Shown: in pieces, positions 48,357 to 61,600 of the stretch
How positions within the stretch are numbered: the stretch's first letter is position 1
Layout of the letters: each line of letters starts with the position of its first letter
Origin: Sinonovacula constricta
Lineage: Eukaryota; Mollusca; Bivalvia; Cardiida; Solecurtidae
DNA: 64,000 bases
Assembly (NCBI GenBank): GCA_007844125.1
Contig: CM017571.1
Coordinates: 874,077 to 938,076, forward strand
Reading direction: 5' to 3'
Notes under the pieces: model-generated
Seen by the model: only the letters and a program-made list of their open reading frames with translations
Database searches by the model: none
Told to the model about the DNA's origin: nothing
Made by a program: the position numbers and the translations under genes

Positions 48357-50323
48357 CTAGGCAGTGTTTAGGGTGTTTAAAGCCTGTCTGAAGTGATCAG
48401 GATCGGGCTGCAAAACGACGGTGGATGGTAACTGGTTCCATAATACAACAGTCTGAGGAAAGAAAGAGTATTTAAAAATATCAATTTTATTGTGAACCTG
48501 CCTGTATGTTAATGGATGCATGTGCCTGGTTCTTCTCAATGGCTGTACTAGATATGGTGGGACTGAAATTGCCACAAAACCATGGACTATTTTGAAAAAC
48601 ATACATAGTCTAGCAGAGGTTCTTCTGGATTCTAATGTCACCCATTTTAGGTCATCAAGCATAGTTGTCACACTGTCGTAAGGGGAATATTGACCTTTGA
48701 CCCAATGGACTGCTCTACGATTGATCATTTCAATTTTGTTAATGTTACACTTGTGTGTGTGGTGACCAAACAGTAGACGCATATTCCAGTTGCGGTCTAA
48801 CTAGTGATTTATATGAAACTTGGCAAATTTTCTGGGGTTTTTTAAGGTAGATTTCTTCGTAAGAATCCAAGAGTTTTATTTGCACTCTGAATGATTCTGT
48901 CAATGTGCTGATTCCATGACAGGTCACTTGAAATGTCATTGCCTAGATATTTTGCACTTGGTACTACATGTACCTCTAAAATTTGTCCATGTAACTTATA
49001 ACCAAACTTGATTTTCTTTTTATTCCTAGTTATGTTTAAGACTTGACATTTGCCAGGATTAAACTCCATTTCCCATAACTTTTCCCAAGCTTCTAATGTC
49101 TGTAAATCCTTTGTAACCTAAGGCAGTCTTGATTATCTGTGATGACCAGGTAAACTGCAGTGTGGTCAGCAAAAAAGCGAACTTGGGATTTAATATGATT
49201 GGGTAGTCGTTTATATAAAGTAGAAAAAGGAGGGGGCCCGAGTACTGAGCCCTGGAGCACCCCTGATGTTACTGGTACTTCCTTGGAATTTACGCCATCA
49301 AGGAGTACTGTTTGTGATCTACCTTTAAGAAAGGCTTTGATCCACTGTACTGTACGTTGGTCTACTCCATGTTCCTGCAGTTTATATAATAATTTCAGGT
49401 GACTTACTTTATCAAAAGCTTTGCTAAAATCCAGCAATATTTAGTCAGTCTGTTGTCCCGTGCTGAGGTTACGTGCTAGGTCGTCAACAAGTTGTATAAG
49501 TTGTGTTTCACAAAATCTGCGTTCACGAAAGCCATGTTGTAAATCATAAAGAATGTTGTGTTTTTTAAAATGATCAGTAAGATTGGATGCTATAATGTGT
49601 TCTAATGTTTTACAAAGAATGCAAGTCAAAGAAATTGGTCTGTAGTTTGCAGGGCCATTTTTAGCTCCTTTCTTGAAAAGAGGAGTGACATTTGAAGAAA
49701 TCCATTCCATTGGTAGTTTGCCAGAGTCAAGTGATTTTTGAAACAGAATTTGTATTATTGGAGCAACTTGCAATTTTAATTCCTTCAATACAAGGGGTTT
49801 AATACTGTCAGGACCAGCAGCTTTGTCAGGTTTTAGATTACCAAGGAGTTTTATAATCCCTTTTAGGTCAATAACAATTTCAGGCATTATTTGGTACTTA
49901 CAATTTATATTCATGTTTATGAGGGTTGAGTTACATAGTTGTGATAACGAAAGTGGTGACACAGGAGTGAAAACAGACTGAAACTGCTTATATTTAGGAG
50001 GTCTGCTTTACTTAAGTTGTCGCTAACAGTGGTACCGGTGGACTGATCGAATAAAGGTGGAATACCATGAGCATTTTGCCGCTTTTTAGAACACTGTATA
50101 GTTTCTTTGTTGAAAACTTACTTTTTGGATGATCTTGTTCTCTTTCCAGGTTTTCATTTCCCAAAACATATTCAATATAATTTTCATGTGCAATTTTAAT
50201 TTTTCTTTTAATAAGGTTTTTTAAATTGAGGAAGTGGGCTCTAGTATTTGGATCTGGTTTTTTAGTTTTCTTGAGCTTGACATAAAGGTGATCCTGTTTC
50301 TGAATAAGTCTTGAGTGATCCAA
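48357..50323 (-). pseudogene. LINE reverse transcriptase and C-terminal region, frameshifted
   Basis: Pieces 50012-50323 (linker, KKPDPNTRAHFLNLKNLIKR), 49441-49962 (RT: LKPDKAAGPDSIKPLVLKEL, then FKKGAKNGPANYRPISLTC, then LQHGFRERRFCETQLI), 49093-49437 (palm: LLDFSKAFDKVSHLKLLYKL, then GVLQGSVLGPPPF), 48842-49069 and 48357-48782 (C-terminal: RAVHWVKGQYSPYDSVTTML). The catalytic YxDD motif reads FADH, so the second aspartate is lost. With the frameshifts this makes the RT inactive. Confidence 0.85.
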
Positions 50324-50890
50324 GGCAGTGAGAATTTTGACCCTATTTTCTTTACTGGTATGTATTTTGATATCCCTGTATTAATAGATGATTTAAGTTC
50401 TTCCCATAGTTTATCAACATTTAAGTTTTGGAATTAACATAATTTAATAATCCTATCTTTTTCAGAGTCCATAAATTTACGAAATTCTGTCCAGTTTGCT
50501 TTTCTATAAAGTATAAAATTTCTGGGAAGCTGTTTTATTGTTTTTGGTTTTAGATTAGCAATGACTGTGAATATGCTGTGGTCTGAAATGCCTGGATGGA
50601 GTGTTAATGAATCTATGAGTGTGTGATTTGAAGTGAGGAATAAGTCCAGAATGTTTTCGTTTCTTGTATTTCAGTTACCATTTGAGGTTGTAATCTGCAA
50701 GTAAGTTTAGAAAATCTTCATATATGGTAGGATTGCCACAACCTTGTTTGATATGTCCAATAAAATCAGTACCCCAGGAGAGTTTTGGATAATTGAAATC
50801 CCCCAAAATCCATATATTCCCTTTCAATTGGTGAGCCAGTTCAACCGATTTTCTAAATTCCTCAGCACTAAGCTGGTCAGTTTCTTTAGG

Positions 50891-51931
50891 TTAGTAATAG
50901 GCTGCTATGTAAAGAGATTTACATCCTTTGAATTCCAGTTTAACCAATAAAATTTTGCAATTTGTTTTCAATTTGGTTTCCTCTGTTGCCAAAATATTAT
51001 CTTTAACTAAAATGAAGACCCCTCCCCCTTTACCATTTCTGTCTGCTCTAAATGGCGTGTAGCCCAGAGACCTTGGAAATATCTCACCATCCTTATGTTC
51101 ATTAGACAACCATGACTCTGTACCAATGACAAGATCAGGTTTGTGCTGTTCAAGTAAGGTGTAAAATTCAGCTTTCTTATTTACAATTGACTGACAGTTT
51201 AAATATAAGACTTTAAGTTTTGGTTTCCAATTTTTAGGTTTACGTGTTTTCAATATAGGTATATGTGTGTTCTGTCCATCGTCACTGTCAGTTGTCAATT
51301 TTTCAAGGACTTTGAAACTGTTTTCAGAGGACATATTTGATAAGTTGGTGGTCTGAGATGAAAAATTGAGGGAATCACAGCCAGAGCACAGCCATGAGAA
51401 GGAGCAGTCACGAGCAACAAGTTCATTATAAGTGTCGTTTGACATATTTTCACATTCTATGTGAAACCATTGCATGCATGTATCACACTCCACTGCTTGG
51501 TGATTATCTAGAACTTCCAAGCCACATGAGCCACAAGGATACATTGGGCCAGGGTTTTTCTCAATATCATTTGAGGTTGCCATAAGCAAAATGCATAAGT
51601 AAGCCAGGGATGTATTTCTTTTAATTTTACAGGGTATATGCCACATAGTCTTACTAACAAGACATGCAACTGATATTATTTTGCTGGGTTGGAAACAATT
51701 TGGTTTGGTAATCAACACATGTCCATGCAGAGTGTGATCTACTGCAGGAACTGTGAAATTCGCCAGCAGAAAGTACAAAAATGACATAGTAAATATACCT
51801 GAAATCATTTTCCACCTGTACCTGTTCACCGTGTTTACAAGATGCCGCTTAGAACAAAGAAAATAAATTTTGAAGGTCAAGGTCAATATGCTGAGAAAGG
51901 GAAAAATACAAATGTTGACGAGGTTACGCAA
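50891..51931 (-). pseudogene. LINE leader, 2A-like motif, PHD finger and truncated endonuclease
   Basis: A 346-codon frame. Residues 1-26 and 42-60 are hydrophobic, a signal-peptide-like leader. Residues 121-129 are NDIEKNPGP, matching the 2A consensus D(V/I)ExNPGP, which makes ribosomes skip the G-P bond. Residues 133-184 form a C4HC3 PHD finger (CGSCGLEVLDNHQAVECDTC, then WFHIEC, then WLCSGC). From about residue 240 the APE endonuclease starts (LYLNCQSIVNKKAEF, then GTESWL). The frame ends at a stop after IAAYY; the rest of the endonuclease (GDFNYPKLSW) is readable in another frame upstream of 50890. 2A motifs are known in APE-type LINEs of sea urchins and molluscs. Confidence 0.82.
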
Positions 51932-51935
51932 AATT

Positions 51936-52366
51936 TAGGCAATGAATAGGGAACCTTTCCAAAGTGGTTTTCTAACAAAATAACCACAAAACAAATATTC
52001 CTAGATAGCTTTATCCACTGTTTTTGGAAGAAAAGTAGCAGATGGAAAAATCAGTTGTTAGTTGCACGACGCATGCGCGACATCACATAACTCTACGCAA
52101 GAACTTTGTTTGTTTGGAGGAATGCCACTTTCATTTTGTAGGACAGTTGTAACACGTGCAAACTCTTGTTGTAGAACACTGATCAATTTTCAGAGATGTT
52201 GTTTGTTCTTGGCTGATTATCCATAGTAATATCATACATGTTCCATTTCTCTGGTGTGAACATTGGTGGTATTCTGCTTTATTTAAAACCATTAGTGAGT
52301 GACTTAAGAGTTATAATAATTCCAGGCAGTTCATATTTATATTGTGTTGATAGTAAAATCAAGGCC
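51936..52366. other. Unassigned region 5' of the LINE
   Basis: No gene was recognised. It includes a CpG-containing stretch near 52065-52085 (CACGACGCATGCGCGACATC). Confidence 0.4.
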
Positions 52367-52490
52367 GAACTGTCTGTAGGCCGAACAGTCCTACGCCAAA
52401 CTGTCCTAGTCCGGAATGTCCTAGGTCAAACTGTCCTAGGTCGAAACATCCATGGGCCAAAACGTCCGCTCACCCAAACTACAAATAAAC
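52367..52490. repeat. Degenerate 16-17 bp tandem repeat
   Basis: About seven units related to AACTGTCCTAGGTCGA (for example CCGAACAGTCCTACGCCAA, CAAACTGTCCTAGGTCG). Confidence 0.75.
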
Positions 52491-52524
52491 CTGGGACATC
52501 TATACTTGTGTAGCAGTTTCAATG

Positions 52525-52710
52525 TTACTTCATCACAGAGCCACCATAGCTCAGTTGTGAAGCAGTTTCAATGTAACTTCATCACAAAGCCACCATAGCT
52601 CAGTTATGTAGCAGTTTCAATGTTAGTTCATCACAGAGCCACCATAGCTAAGTTGGTAGAGCGACCTGCCAGTATTGGATCTAAGGTTTAATCCTGGTGG
52701 AAGTTTATTT
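52525..52710 (+). repeat. About 54-bp tandem repeat ending in a tRNA-like head
   Basis: GCAGTTTCAATGT...CATCACA(G/A)AGCCACCATAGCT recurs three times. The last copy continues into CTAAGTTGGTAGAGCGACCTG and GGTTTAATCCTGG, a tRNA-like A- and B-box pair. It is probably a SINE head with its 5' part tandemly duplicated. Confidence 0.65.
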
Positions 52711-53984
52711 TGTCCACTTGTGTTAAACTTGTATCAGAGTAACAAAAGGTGTTATCGTAATATCTAAGCTAGCCCTTGGAAAACTATAGTCCTACAAAAA
52801 AATTATTATTGGCTCCGTGACTAATTTACACATTGACATCGAAAAGACCTTCTTTAGAGTATGTCATTGTCAGCACCGGAGATGGGTGGGTCACACTGGG
52901 TGTATCACGATTGCGCAATTGATCCATGTTGGTTCACTGTCTTAGCAATTTGGTCATCGAGTTAAAACTGAAGAATCAAATCTTTTTATACCCAACACTG
53001 CATCACAACCACTGTAAGGTAGTACTTAAATAGAAACCAGCAAACCAAATACGTCAAGTAAGATTATCCGAAATATAAGACATCCGGATATATATTTAGT
53101 TATTTGATCAACATTTGTTTTTATAAAGGTGATATCTTGATTAGCATAGTAATTTAGCAATGATCAACTAGATATGATACAATTTTCTGTCAGATTAATA
53201 AAGATCGAATCAGATCTATTATGAAAAGGCTTTTAGCAATCAAAATGATGGAAAAGTTTGTTTATGTTACCAGTTATTTTAAGCGGCGGAAACAAATTTA
53301 ACAATCGGAATTGATAGAAAAAAACAAAACGAGATAAAATTAGAAACTTGCTAACAAAAACGCTGACAATCCCATCATAATCAGCATAATCAGCTCTGCA
53401 TGCTGCTTCTGAGTATCTCTTATGATGAAAGCACAAAAAATCGAATTTTGCGAATATATTAGTGTGTGTATTATGTAGCGTCAACATATAACTTCGCAGT
53501 ATCTTCAGTTCTTTGATTGCCATTGCAAGGGATGTAACCACTAAATTTTGTAAAGAGTTATCTTTTCCGCCTGGAGAAGTTTCTTGTTTTGACTAGTCGA
53601 AAACACCGACATTTCCTATGATTTCAAGGCTTGGTAATAGCATTTTACACGCATTTCTCATTATCGGTATTTATATACAAACGCATAACTATTATCATTT
53701 GAAAATCTTCAAATGCCTGCTGCTTAAGTAGATAATCAATGCAAGTTGAAGTTCGTGTTTACTGCAAATACCCCACCCGGATAATTAACAAAATTTTTAA
53801 TGAGTACACTCCACACATGCTTTTAATGCTATCTCATAATTAGAGATTATCGTTTGTCAAGCCATATGTTAAGCACAAAACAGTTCTGATGTATATTCTT
53901 AGCATGTTATTGATGTTTGACTATTAATATATATTATCAGGACAGTGTGGCAGTCAGTTTCACATGATTGGTATATCATTAATA
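52711..53984. other. Unassigned AT-rich region
   Basis: No coding, RNA or repeat features that I can support. Confidence 0.5.
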
Positions 53985-54275
53985 CTTTCCAATAGCTCAG
54001 GTGGTAGAGAGTCGGCTTGCGGATCGGGAGGTCATGGGTTCGAACCCCGGCCGGGTCAAACCAAAGACTATAAAGTTGGTAGTAGTGGCTTCCCTCCTAA
54101 CGCTCGAGGCCAAGGGACAGCATTACGCCTGACTAGTCGGTGTCAGTATAAACTATAATGGACCGGCCGGGTTCAGTCCCTGGGCACCTCATAAGTGCCC
54201 CTGTGCTATAATGATAGAAATGTCGCTGCGCAGTATCGGCAAAAATGCCGGCTAATCCCAATCCCTAATACTTTC
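53985..54275 (+). mobile_element. tRNA-derived SINE, family C, well preserved
   Basis: Head AATAGCTCAGGTGGTAGAG and GGTTCGAACCCC (perfect B-box), body AAGTTGGTAGTAGTGGCTTC and TGGGCACCTCATAAGTGCCC, terminal hairpin GGCAAAAATGCC. It resembles a tRNA gene but lacks a coherent acceptor stem and continues into the SINE body. Confidence 0.87.
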
Positions 54276-55664
54276 CTTTTGATCTAGTATCAATACCCAT
54301 TTCAAATCTTGAAAGAGTTGAAGAAAAGTAATAATAAATTTACACTAGCTGCAACATTTTTGTTTTAACCCAATAAAAAAATTAATGCAACAAAATTTCA
54401 AACAAATCTATCATACAAGTAGTAAAAATTACTGCTAATGTTGTTACTATTAATATTGTACTGTAAGAAAATATGTTTAATGACATGTTAGTATATTATC
54501 AGTATCTGCCTTGCTAAATATTGATAGTGTTGATGTGCAATAATATACTCATTATTCTTATACTAAGTATTTATAGAGCTGATCATACTAGCTTATGCAT
54601 AAATGAAAGACAGCCTTTCATACAACTGACCAGACTATTTTTACCTCACAAGACCTCTATTATAGACTTAGCATAAGTGCTGTATTTTTGATGTCAAGAC
54701 GAAGATCCATAATTATATCACAATAATTTATCAATTAATAACCAGGTGTTGTTGAGGGAAATGTACCAGAAAAGTACTTATTTCTATGAAGAAATCACAA
54801 CAAACCACCAGTCAACTAGGAACTTTAAAAAACACTTTTTGCCCCGACTGAAATTTGAACCCTGCTTCCATAAGGTGAGGGTTGAGAAGTTAGGATTAAC
54901 CAGCAAGTCAGTTGTCCATGGGAACAAAGTCTTGTGTTTATTCTCTTTCTGCATTGATTATAGGAGTTAAGAATCATAAACTACAAGGGTACAACATGCA
55001 TATGTTTTCAATATTATTTGAATAAAAAACAACAAATAATTAAGTTAGTCACTATGGCTGATAGTGATAGAAAATAAGAAATGTTACAGGAATTGACATT
55101 CCCTTAAAGGTGCAATAACCTTACATATGACCGTAACAGTTTAAAAGAGATTATCCATGCCTTCAAGTGTATGTTGAATAGTTAAATTATATCGAATTAA
55201 TGTGAATAGTTGTGGCCAAGGCACTTATAAGAGTTTTATAAGGAATGACCTTAAAAATAACTTTACTTTTACCTTAACCTCGAGGACTCGTGAATTTTGT
55301 GCTCAGCGCAATTTCAAGTGTAAAGTGAATTGTATAAATGACAAGTTGTGTCTGAGTCACAGTGACGGTGACATACAGATGGACAGTACAACTGCTATAT
55401 GCTTTCCTCTGAGGCATACAAAATGAGATTGCAGCATTTATTGAAGCTCAAGATTATTTTATTTTTTATGTTAATAGTTCTCAAGTACATTATTTATGTT
55501 ACCATAACCACAAATATTTCAGTATTTATGTCTTGAAAATATATTCTTATTGAAAATAGCTCTGTGTAAGCTTTTTTTTCACCAAGGCAAATATTTGTTC
55601 AATTTATAATTTCAGTCTAAAGGTCAGTAATGCATTATTGAGCTGAGGCATACCCCGCACCATC
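54276..55664. other. Upstream region of the coiled-coil gene
   Basis: AT-rich. A minus-oriented tRNA-like remnant is possible at about 54840-54900 (CCCCGACTGAAATTTGAACC). At 55607-55613 ATTTCAG precedes the coding exon, so at least one 5' non-coding exon lies further upstream. Confidence 0.45.
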
Positions 55665-58600
55665 ATGGACGAAGGTCTATCTGGCTCCGATGGTAACTTG
55701 AGTGATGAGGGAGAAACCATGGACACACAAATGAAAAATCTTGTAAGACAGTCTGCTGATGGAGGTTCTACCCAGTCCCTGGGAACCGCAGCTTCTGGGG
55801 AAGACACCAGCAAGGAGGAGGATCAGGAGGATAATCAGGCTACCGACTTGGACAAGGACATAGACTCAATGGCTGAAGGTAGTGCTATGTATTGTCAGGT
55901 GGCTCTGAATGCATCAGTAAGTATTGGAAGTATCCCAGCCGATTCCACACTAAACTCAACTGATGTGCCAGAAGTTGAGGAGAGAGTGCTAGATGGGGCA
56001 CCATCTGATACATCAGAAGTAACATATTCAGATATGGATATGAATGGCAATCAGGTGCTAGATGACTGTGAGAGGCAGATGCCCATTATGGGTGAAGGAG
56101 AGACCAAGTTGCTAGAATCAGTATCTTCTGAGAGATCATTTACCAGTGAATATTCTGATAGTAGTGCTTTAGCTGAGTCCGTTGTGAGGAAAGTCTTAGA
56201 CAAGGCGGTACATTCTGTTAGGATGCCAGGACCTGCATTGTCACCAAATATCACAGGGTCAGAGGCCAGTTTGAGCTCTTCTGCAACTGGCAAAACAATT
56301 GAAGAGTCGTCACGCAACCAGGTACAAGATTCAGGTGAAAAGAGGTCACCTGCTTTTGAGGATGATGAAGACTATCCTTCTGATGACAATGATGTTGTAA
56401 GGGATCCTGATTCTGAGAGAAAACCTGTTGATACAGGTGATGTTAAAGTGGGACTGTTCCAATACATTGAAGCTGACATGGATGAATATGATAGTGATAG
56501 GGTCAGAAGTCCTGAAAATAGTGATATTGAAGAGACTGTGAATGAAACTATGGAGTCAATGACTGAAGCTGAGAAGGAAAACATTCTTAAAATGTATGGT
56601 TTGGAAGGAATGGATCCAGTCTCACCAAAGTCAGCTTCACCTTTAGATTCAGAGAATTTTAAGATTGATATTGCAGATCTGAAGGCCGAGGAAGAATCAG
56701 GAGAGGGAAAAGTGTACAGAGATATCCAGAGGGAGGTATATGAACCTCAGAGTAGGAAATTCTCTGTGAACAGAGACCCTAGCTCCAGTGAATCCACTCC
56801 AAGGTATGACAGTGCAAGACAAGATGAGATATATCAGAATAATCATCAAAGAGATGCTCAAATTGAAGTTGATGCTGAACGTGATCTGTCAAAACCAGTT
56901 GCTGATTGGGAAGATAATGCTGAAATGGAAGATGTCGAACATGAAGAGGAAGAGGGTGGTATTCCAGCAGAGAATGAAAGGAATGACACAGCAGCAGCTG
57001 ATGTATCTCAGACAGTCTCTCCACCTCTGGTTCATTATGAATCTATCAAGGAGAATGGCAAGTTCAGAATTATCAAAATGCCAGCAAATTATTCTGGGAT
57101 TGTCAATGCCGGGGATAGCAAGTCTCCAAAACTGTCGCCTAGAGATGCAGACTTCCATGAAGGTCCACGAGGTCAAGGATCATATAATTTAGGAAGAAGA
57201 CAACCTGAAGTTGAATATGACAGACAGGGAGCTGGTCCAGATTGTTGGCAGGATATAGGTGTTACTCAGGCTCAAGATAGGAAAAGAACAACTGACGATA
57301 TGGCTAAAGTAGTATCAGGAGAACATGGAAAGAAAGGTAGTGAAAAGGTCAAAAGTGGTGATACAGACCGTGAATTTGAATTACCGAATAAAGAAAGTGC
57401 TAGTAGAGCTGATGTTAGTAAGAATTGTGCATCAAAGAGAGAACGACAAAGCCCAGTCGAGCAGCGTCAAAGCTCACCGCCGCAAAGAGATTCCCCGACT
57501 CAAGGATATATTTCATACGCCAACAAAAACATGGGCATGCCCCCTTCCCCTCCTCAGCAAAAGTTGCCTCTTAAACTAAGACCTGATACATCATCTAGGA
57601 TGAGTCCATCAGAATTAGAGACTATTCCTCCAGCAAAGTCTCGTGATCGCTCAGATGTGGATGCTCAGAGGATCAAGTACACAACCACTCGGGACACGTC
57701 AGGCAGGGAGACCAAGCGGACCGGCCCCCTGCCCTATGAGGTGAAGCCAAATGCCTCTGACCCAATGCTGTCAGACAGCAGGTTCCTTGAGATAGATGGG
57801 ACAGAGAGAAGAGATGATGTTCCTTATGATAAAGAAAGGTTAGGAAAACGATAAGGATTTGAAAAAAAAAGTTTTTACAGACCATATTTTTAAATCATTA
57901 AACTTTACATAAATTATTGATATTTGATTTTGACTCAAATTATTGTTTTCTAATAATAGTGTGTAAATAATATAAAGGTTTGTAATTTTCCTTTTTCAAT
58001 TACACATTGCAAGCATAAGTTACATATAATAAGTATTACATCTACCTGTAGAAAGTTTGGTATCAGGGTAAACTCGATTCAGGGTGTCATGCTGTCTGTC
58101 CAGCTGTAGACACAATCTGTTGGGGCTTCTTCTACAGTGTTGTGACAATTTTAATGAAACTTAACAATTTATCTTTAGTACCTGGAGGAATCTGCTGTTT
58201 TTGTTAGGAACAGATAAAAATCATGGAAATAATTGCGTCTGTGATATTTCACACCATGATTTAACAAATAGATTTATAAAAAGGGATGCAGTTAGGTTTT
58301 TTTTCGTTGGATAAAAGTTCAAGTTTCAGAACGCCCATGGCGTAGGCGTAGAGTCTTCGATTTGTAACTCCTCTGACTGCTTAGCCTCTCACCATGTGAG
58401 TTCTATTCCCATTCGGGGCAAAGGACTTAATGTGAGAAGGTCTCCAGCTCACTTGCGGTGCGCGGGTGGTTCTACCCAGACATTTGTCTGAAGTCTTCCT
58501 CCAGCAAAAAGCTGTACATTGCTATAATGATCATAAATGGTCACTGCAGTGTAAATCAACAACAAAACATACAGTTCAAGTTATAATAAACCACTTCTAA

Positions 58601-61600
58601 TCAAATTTGCCATTATATTTAATTTATGGATGTAATCTAAAAAATTAAGCATACATTTCAAATTCATACTGCGTTGTCATCAACTAGATATGCTGAACCC
58701 CGTGCTCAAGAAAAGAGGCGGGACCCAACTGCCTCTCTCAGCCAATCTGTGGGAAGTAGGCGGTATCCGGCTACATATGAACAAGACCTGATCAGGAGTG
58801 CATATGATAGGGTCGCTCAGAGGACTGGAGAAGCAGCTCTGTCAGCCAGCCTGCCAGCCAGAACCCGGGACACTGGCGTGATACCAGGGTACCGCACACT
58901 GCAGGAACAACAGGTGAGTGAGGTGGTCGTTAGAGAAATGTCCAAACTGATTGATCACAGAGCTTTCATTTAGGAGAGAAAATCTAATTGGGTTTAACAA
59001 TTCATCCTTTAATTCTTAAACAGAGTATATGACAGGTTACCTGACAATGCATTAGGAATATGTGCTATGATTGGTTAAAAGAATGTAACAAAAGTAGGAA
59101 TGTCAAAAGTACAGGTTTAGTTTTATCTGGATTCAGTTATTAACATATCAGTCTGTAACGGTTTGAAAGTAATGCCAAGAAGTGTGTATGTGTCCATGGT
59201 CTAGGGGTTAAGACTGGCTTCTAGATCTGAGGGTCCGTGGTTCAACCTCCAGATGGACCATTTGATGTTAGTTATTGGGCAAGCCTATTTACTTGAGATC
59301 GTTCTAGGTATTTACTACCTGAGAACTGGTTCTACTCAGGAAGTAAGTAGTTGAAAGGGATTAATGTGTCTTGAAAGAACTTGATTCTCTTATGACTATG
59401 AAGAAAAAAGGTTTTAAATATGGATTCATACCTTCAGTGAACCACATGGTTTGTGTGCAGCTAAATCATGAAAATAAACTTTATGGAAGCATTTTTTTTA
59501 CCTTTAATTAAATAATTAAGTTTTTCATGAAAAGCTTATTTTGTTAGTTAATAGCAGGCTGGTTATGCATTGATATTTTCAGATACTGTCTTTTAAACAT
59601 TTATTTTAGTCTACTGTGTCATAGTACTACTATATTGCATCTTACATTTTACAGCATGAATCTCCTTTCAAGGAGGTATTTATATGATATTCTGTAGATA
59701 ATTTAGCTTTGTAGTGTTTTAAGTAACAAATAACATTAAATAACATATATAACCATGGCATGTTACAGTTCTCTGTAATCTTTTTGGCGGCACCTTGAAT
59801 CAGGGCCTCCTTTTGATTTATTGGTGTGCAGAGTACTGGGGGAAAAAAGTGTCCCAGACAATAACAAAAAAACTGTGTTAAGTAATAATAATAGGATTTT
59901 GCAGCTGTTTGGTGAAGAATTGGTACAGCTTGTTGTTTCAAAAATATACTATTGCAGACAAAAGCACAAAAATTAAAGTATTTGAGTACAGGCAATGAAA
60001 AGAAGATTTATTTATTGAATAAAATATATAAGAATTGCCATCCATATATTCATCAACATGGATCGTGAAATCAGTAATACCCAATATTTGTAGCTTTTAT
60101 ACCTTGCCATTAAGTGGTTTGCTCTAAGGACATGCTCTCCTTGGATGTCACACATCCATGGTCTCCAAGGTGCTTTGGATGTCACACATCCATTGTCTCC
60201 AGGGTGCTTTAGATGTCACACATCCATGGTCTCCAAGGTGCCTTGGATGTCACACATCCATTTTCTTCAAGGTGCCTTGGATGTCACACATCCATTTTCT
60301 CCAAGGTGCCTTGGATGTCACACATCCATTTTCTCCAAGGTGCCTTGGATGTCACACATCTATTTTCTCCAAGGTGCTTTAGATGTCACACATCCATTTT
60401 CTCCAAGGTGCCTTGGATGTCACACATCCATGGTCTCCAAGGTGCCTTGGATGTCACACATCCATGGTCTCCAAGGTGCTTTAGATGTCACACATTCGTG
60501 GTCTCTGAGGTTCCTTGAATGTCAAACATGCTTTCTGAGATTTGGATGTTACACAGCCATGATCTCTGAGGTTCCTTGGGTGTCACACATCCATGCTCTC
60601 TCAGGTTTATTATGTCATTGTAGTGATATTATATTTGGAAAAGGGTTTTCAGTTGTTTATATTGTGTTTTTGTCAATAGTACTAAATACTCAATTTGTGC
60701 TGTCACTTTTTCTAACATAGATCTACCTATAATTTATTTATATGTATTTATATGTTTTTATATATATTTATTTATTTATTTATTTACCTGGTTAACCACA
60801 TGACTTATTAACATTGTTATAGTTATCCTTTGTCTTATTATTTTTATAATGTTTTATTTTATCTTGTGTAAATCAACGATAACAACAATATAATAATACT
60901 TATTCAGGTCTGTATTCCAAAGTAATTTCCATAGATTATAAATCCTGCACAGTGAGACATTATACAAGTGCTGACAATTTAACAGTATCCAAAAGTGAGA
61001 CCTTTTTAAATTTTCCTGTCTTTGGAAGTCTTTTTATTTGCATACAAATACATGTATGAAAATAGTTAAAAAAATATCATCAGTTTTGTCTGGATGTCTT
61101 TTTGAATTTTATACTTTTTATACTTGTTAATTTATTAGTTTCTTTTCATATTTTTTTAATCCAAGCATCCTTATGTTTTAACTATTTCATAAAGTTTTTA
61201 ATGTTGTCAATATGTTTTGAACAGGTCTTACAAATAGATTCGCCTTCTGTTACCCTTAATTGTAAGTTCAATTGTAATATTATATCTTTGATAGACTAGA
61301 ACTGCATCAGAGATTCACAGTTGAACTCAAGAACATACTTGCTTAATCCTTACTTTCTGACTTCTGTACAAATAGGCCAATTGGTCAGCCATGTTTCGCA
61401 CCTTGGAGGAACAACACCGCCGTGACTTACATTCACAGTATGAGCATCACCAATATAACATTCAGAGGCTGCAGCAACAAATGGAGCTAGAACTGCAGAA
61501 ACAGCACCTGGCTATTCGCAGAAAGTTGGACCTGCATAAAGAGGCTCTTGAACACTCTTCCCTAGAGATGGAAGCTCTTGGACTTCGGTAAGGAATATTG

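Larger units (their letters stand above)
48200..51935 (-). mobile_element. APE-type non-LTR retrotransposon (CR1/Jockey group), broken
   Basis: A colinear minus-strand order of N-terminal hydrophobic leader, 2A-like motif, PHD finger, APE endonuclease, RT and C-terminal domain spans 3.7 kb. Frameshifts and stops separate the parts (stop at 50891, frame changes near 50323, 49962, 49437, 49069 and 48782). Because the 5' leader is present it is nearly full length. The 3' end lies somewhere near 48200; no poly-A or microsatellite tail was resolved. Confidence 0.85.

Noticed and set aside
53995..54060. Genuine tRNA gene
   Set aside because: The A- and B-boxes are good, but no complete acceptor and anticodon stems pair. 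The sequence continues into a SINE body also seen inverted at 45535-45840.
55202..55426. 74-codon frame MNSCGQGTYKSF... upstream of the coiled-coil gene
   Set aside because: No domain, no splice support and ordinary length for chance in AT-rich DNA.
56779..57192. Alternative frames (both strands) under the first exon of the coiled-coil gene
   Set aside because: Shadows of a 2.2-kb open frame whose splice phases fit three further exons.
60145..60720. 191-codon frame MSHIHGLQGALDVTH...
   Set aside because: It is open only because of the 34-bp minisatellite, with parallel frames in the other phases; it lies in an intron.
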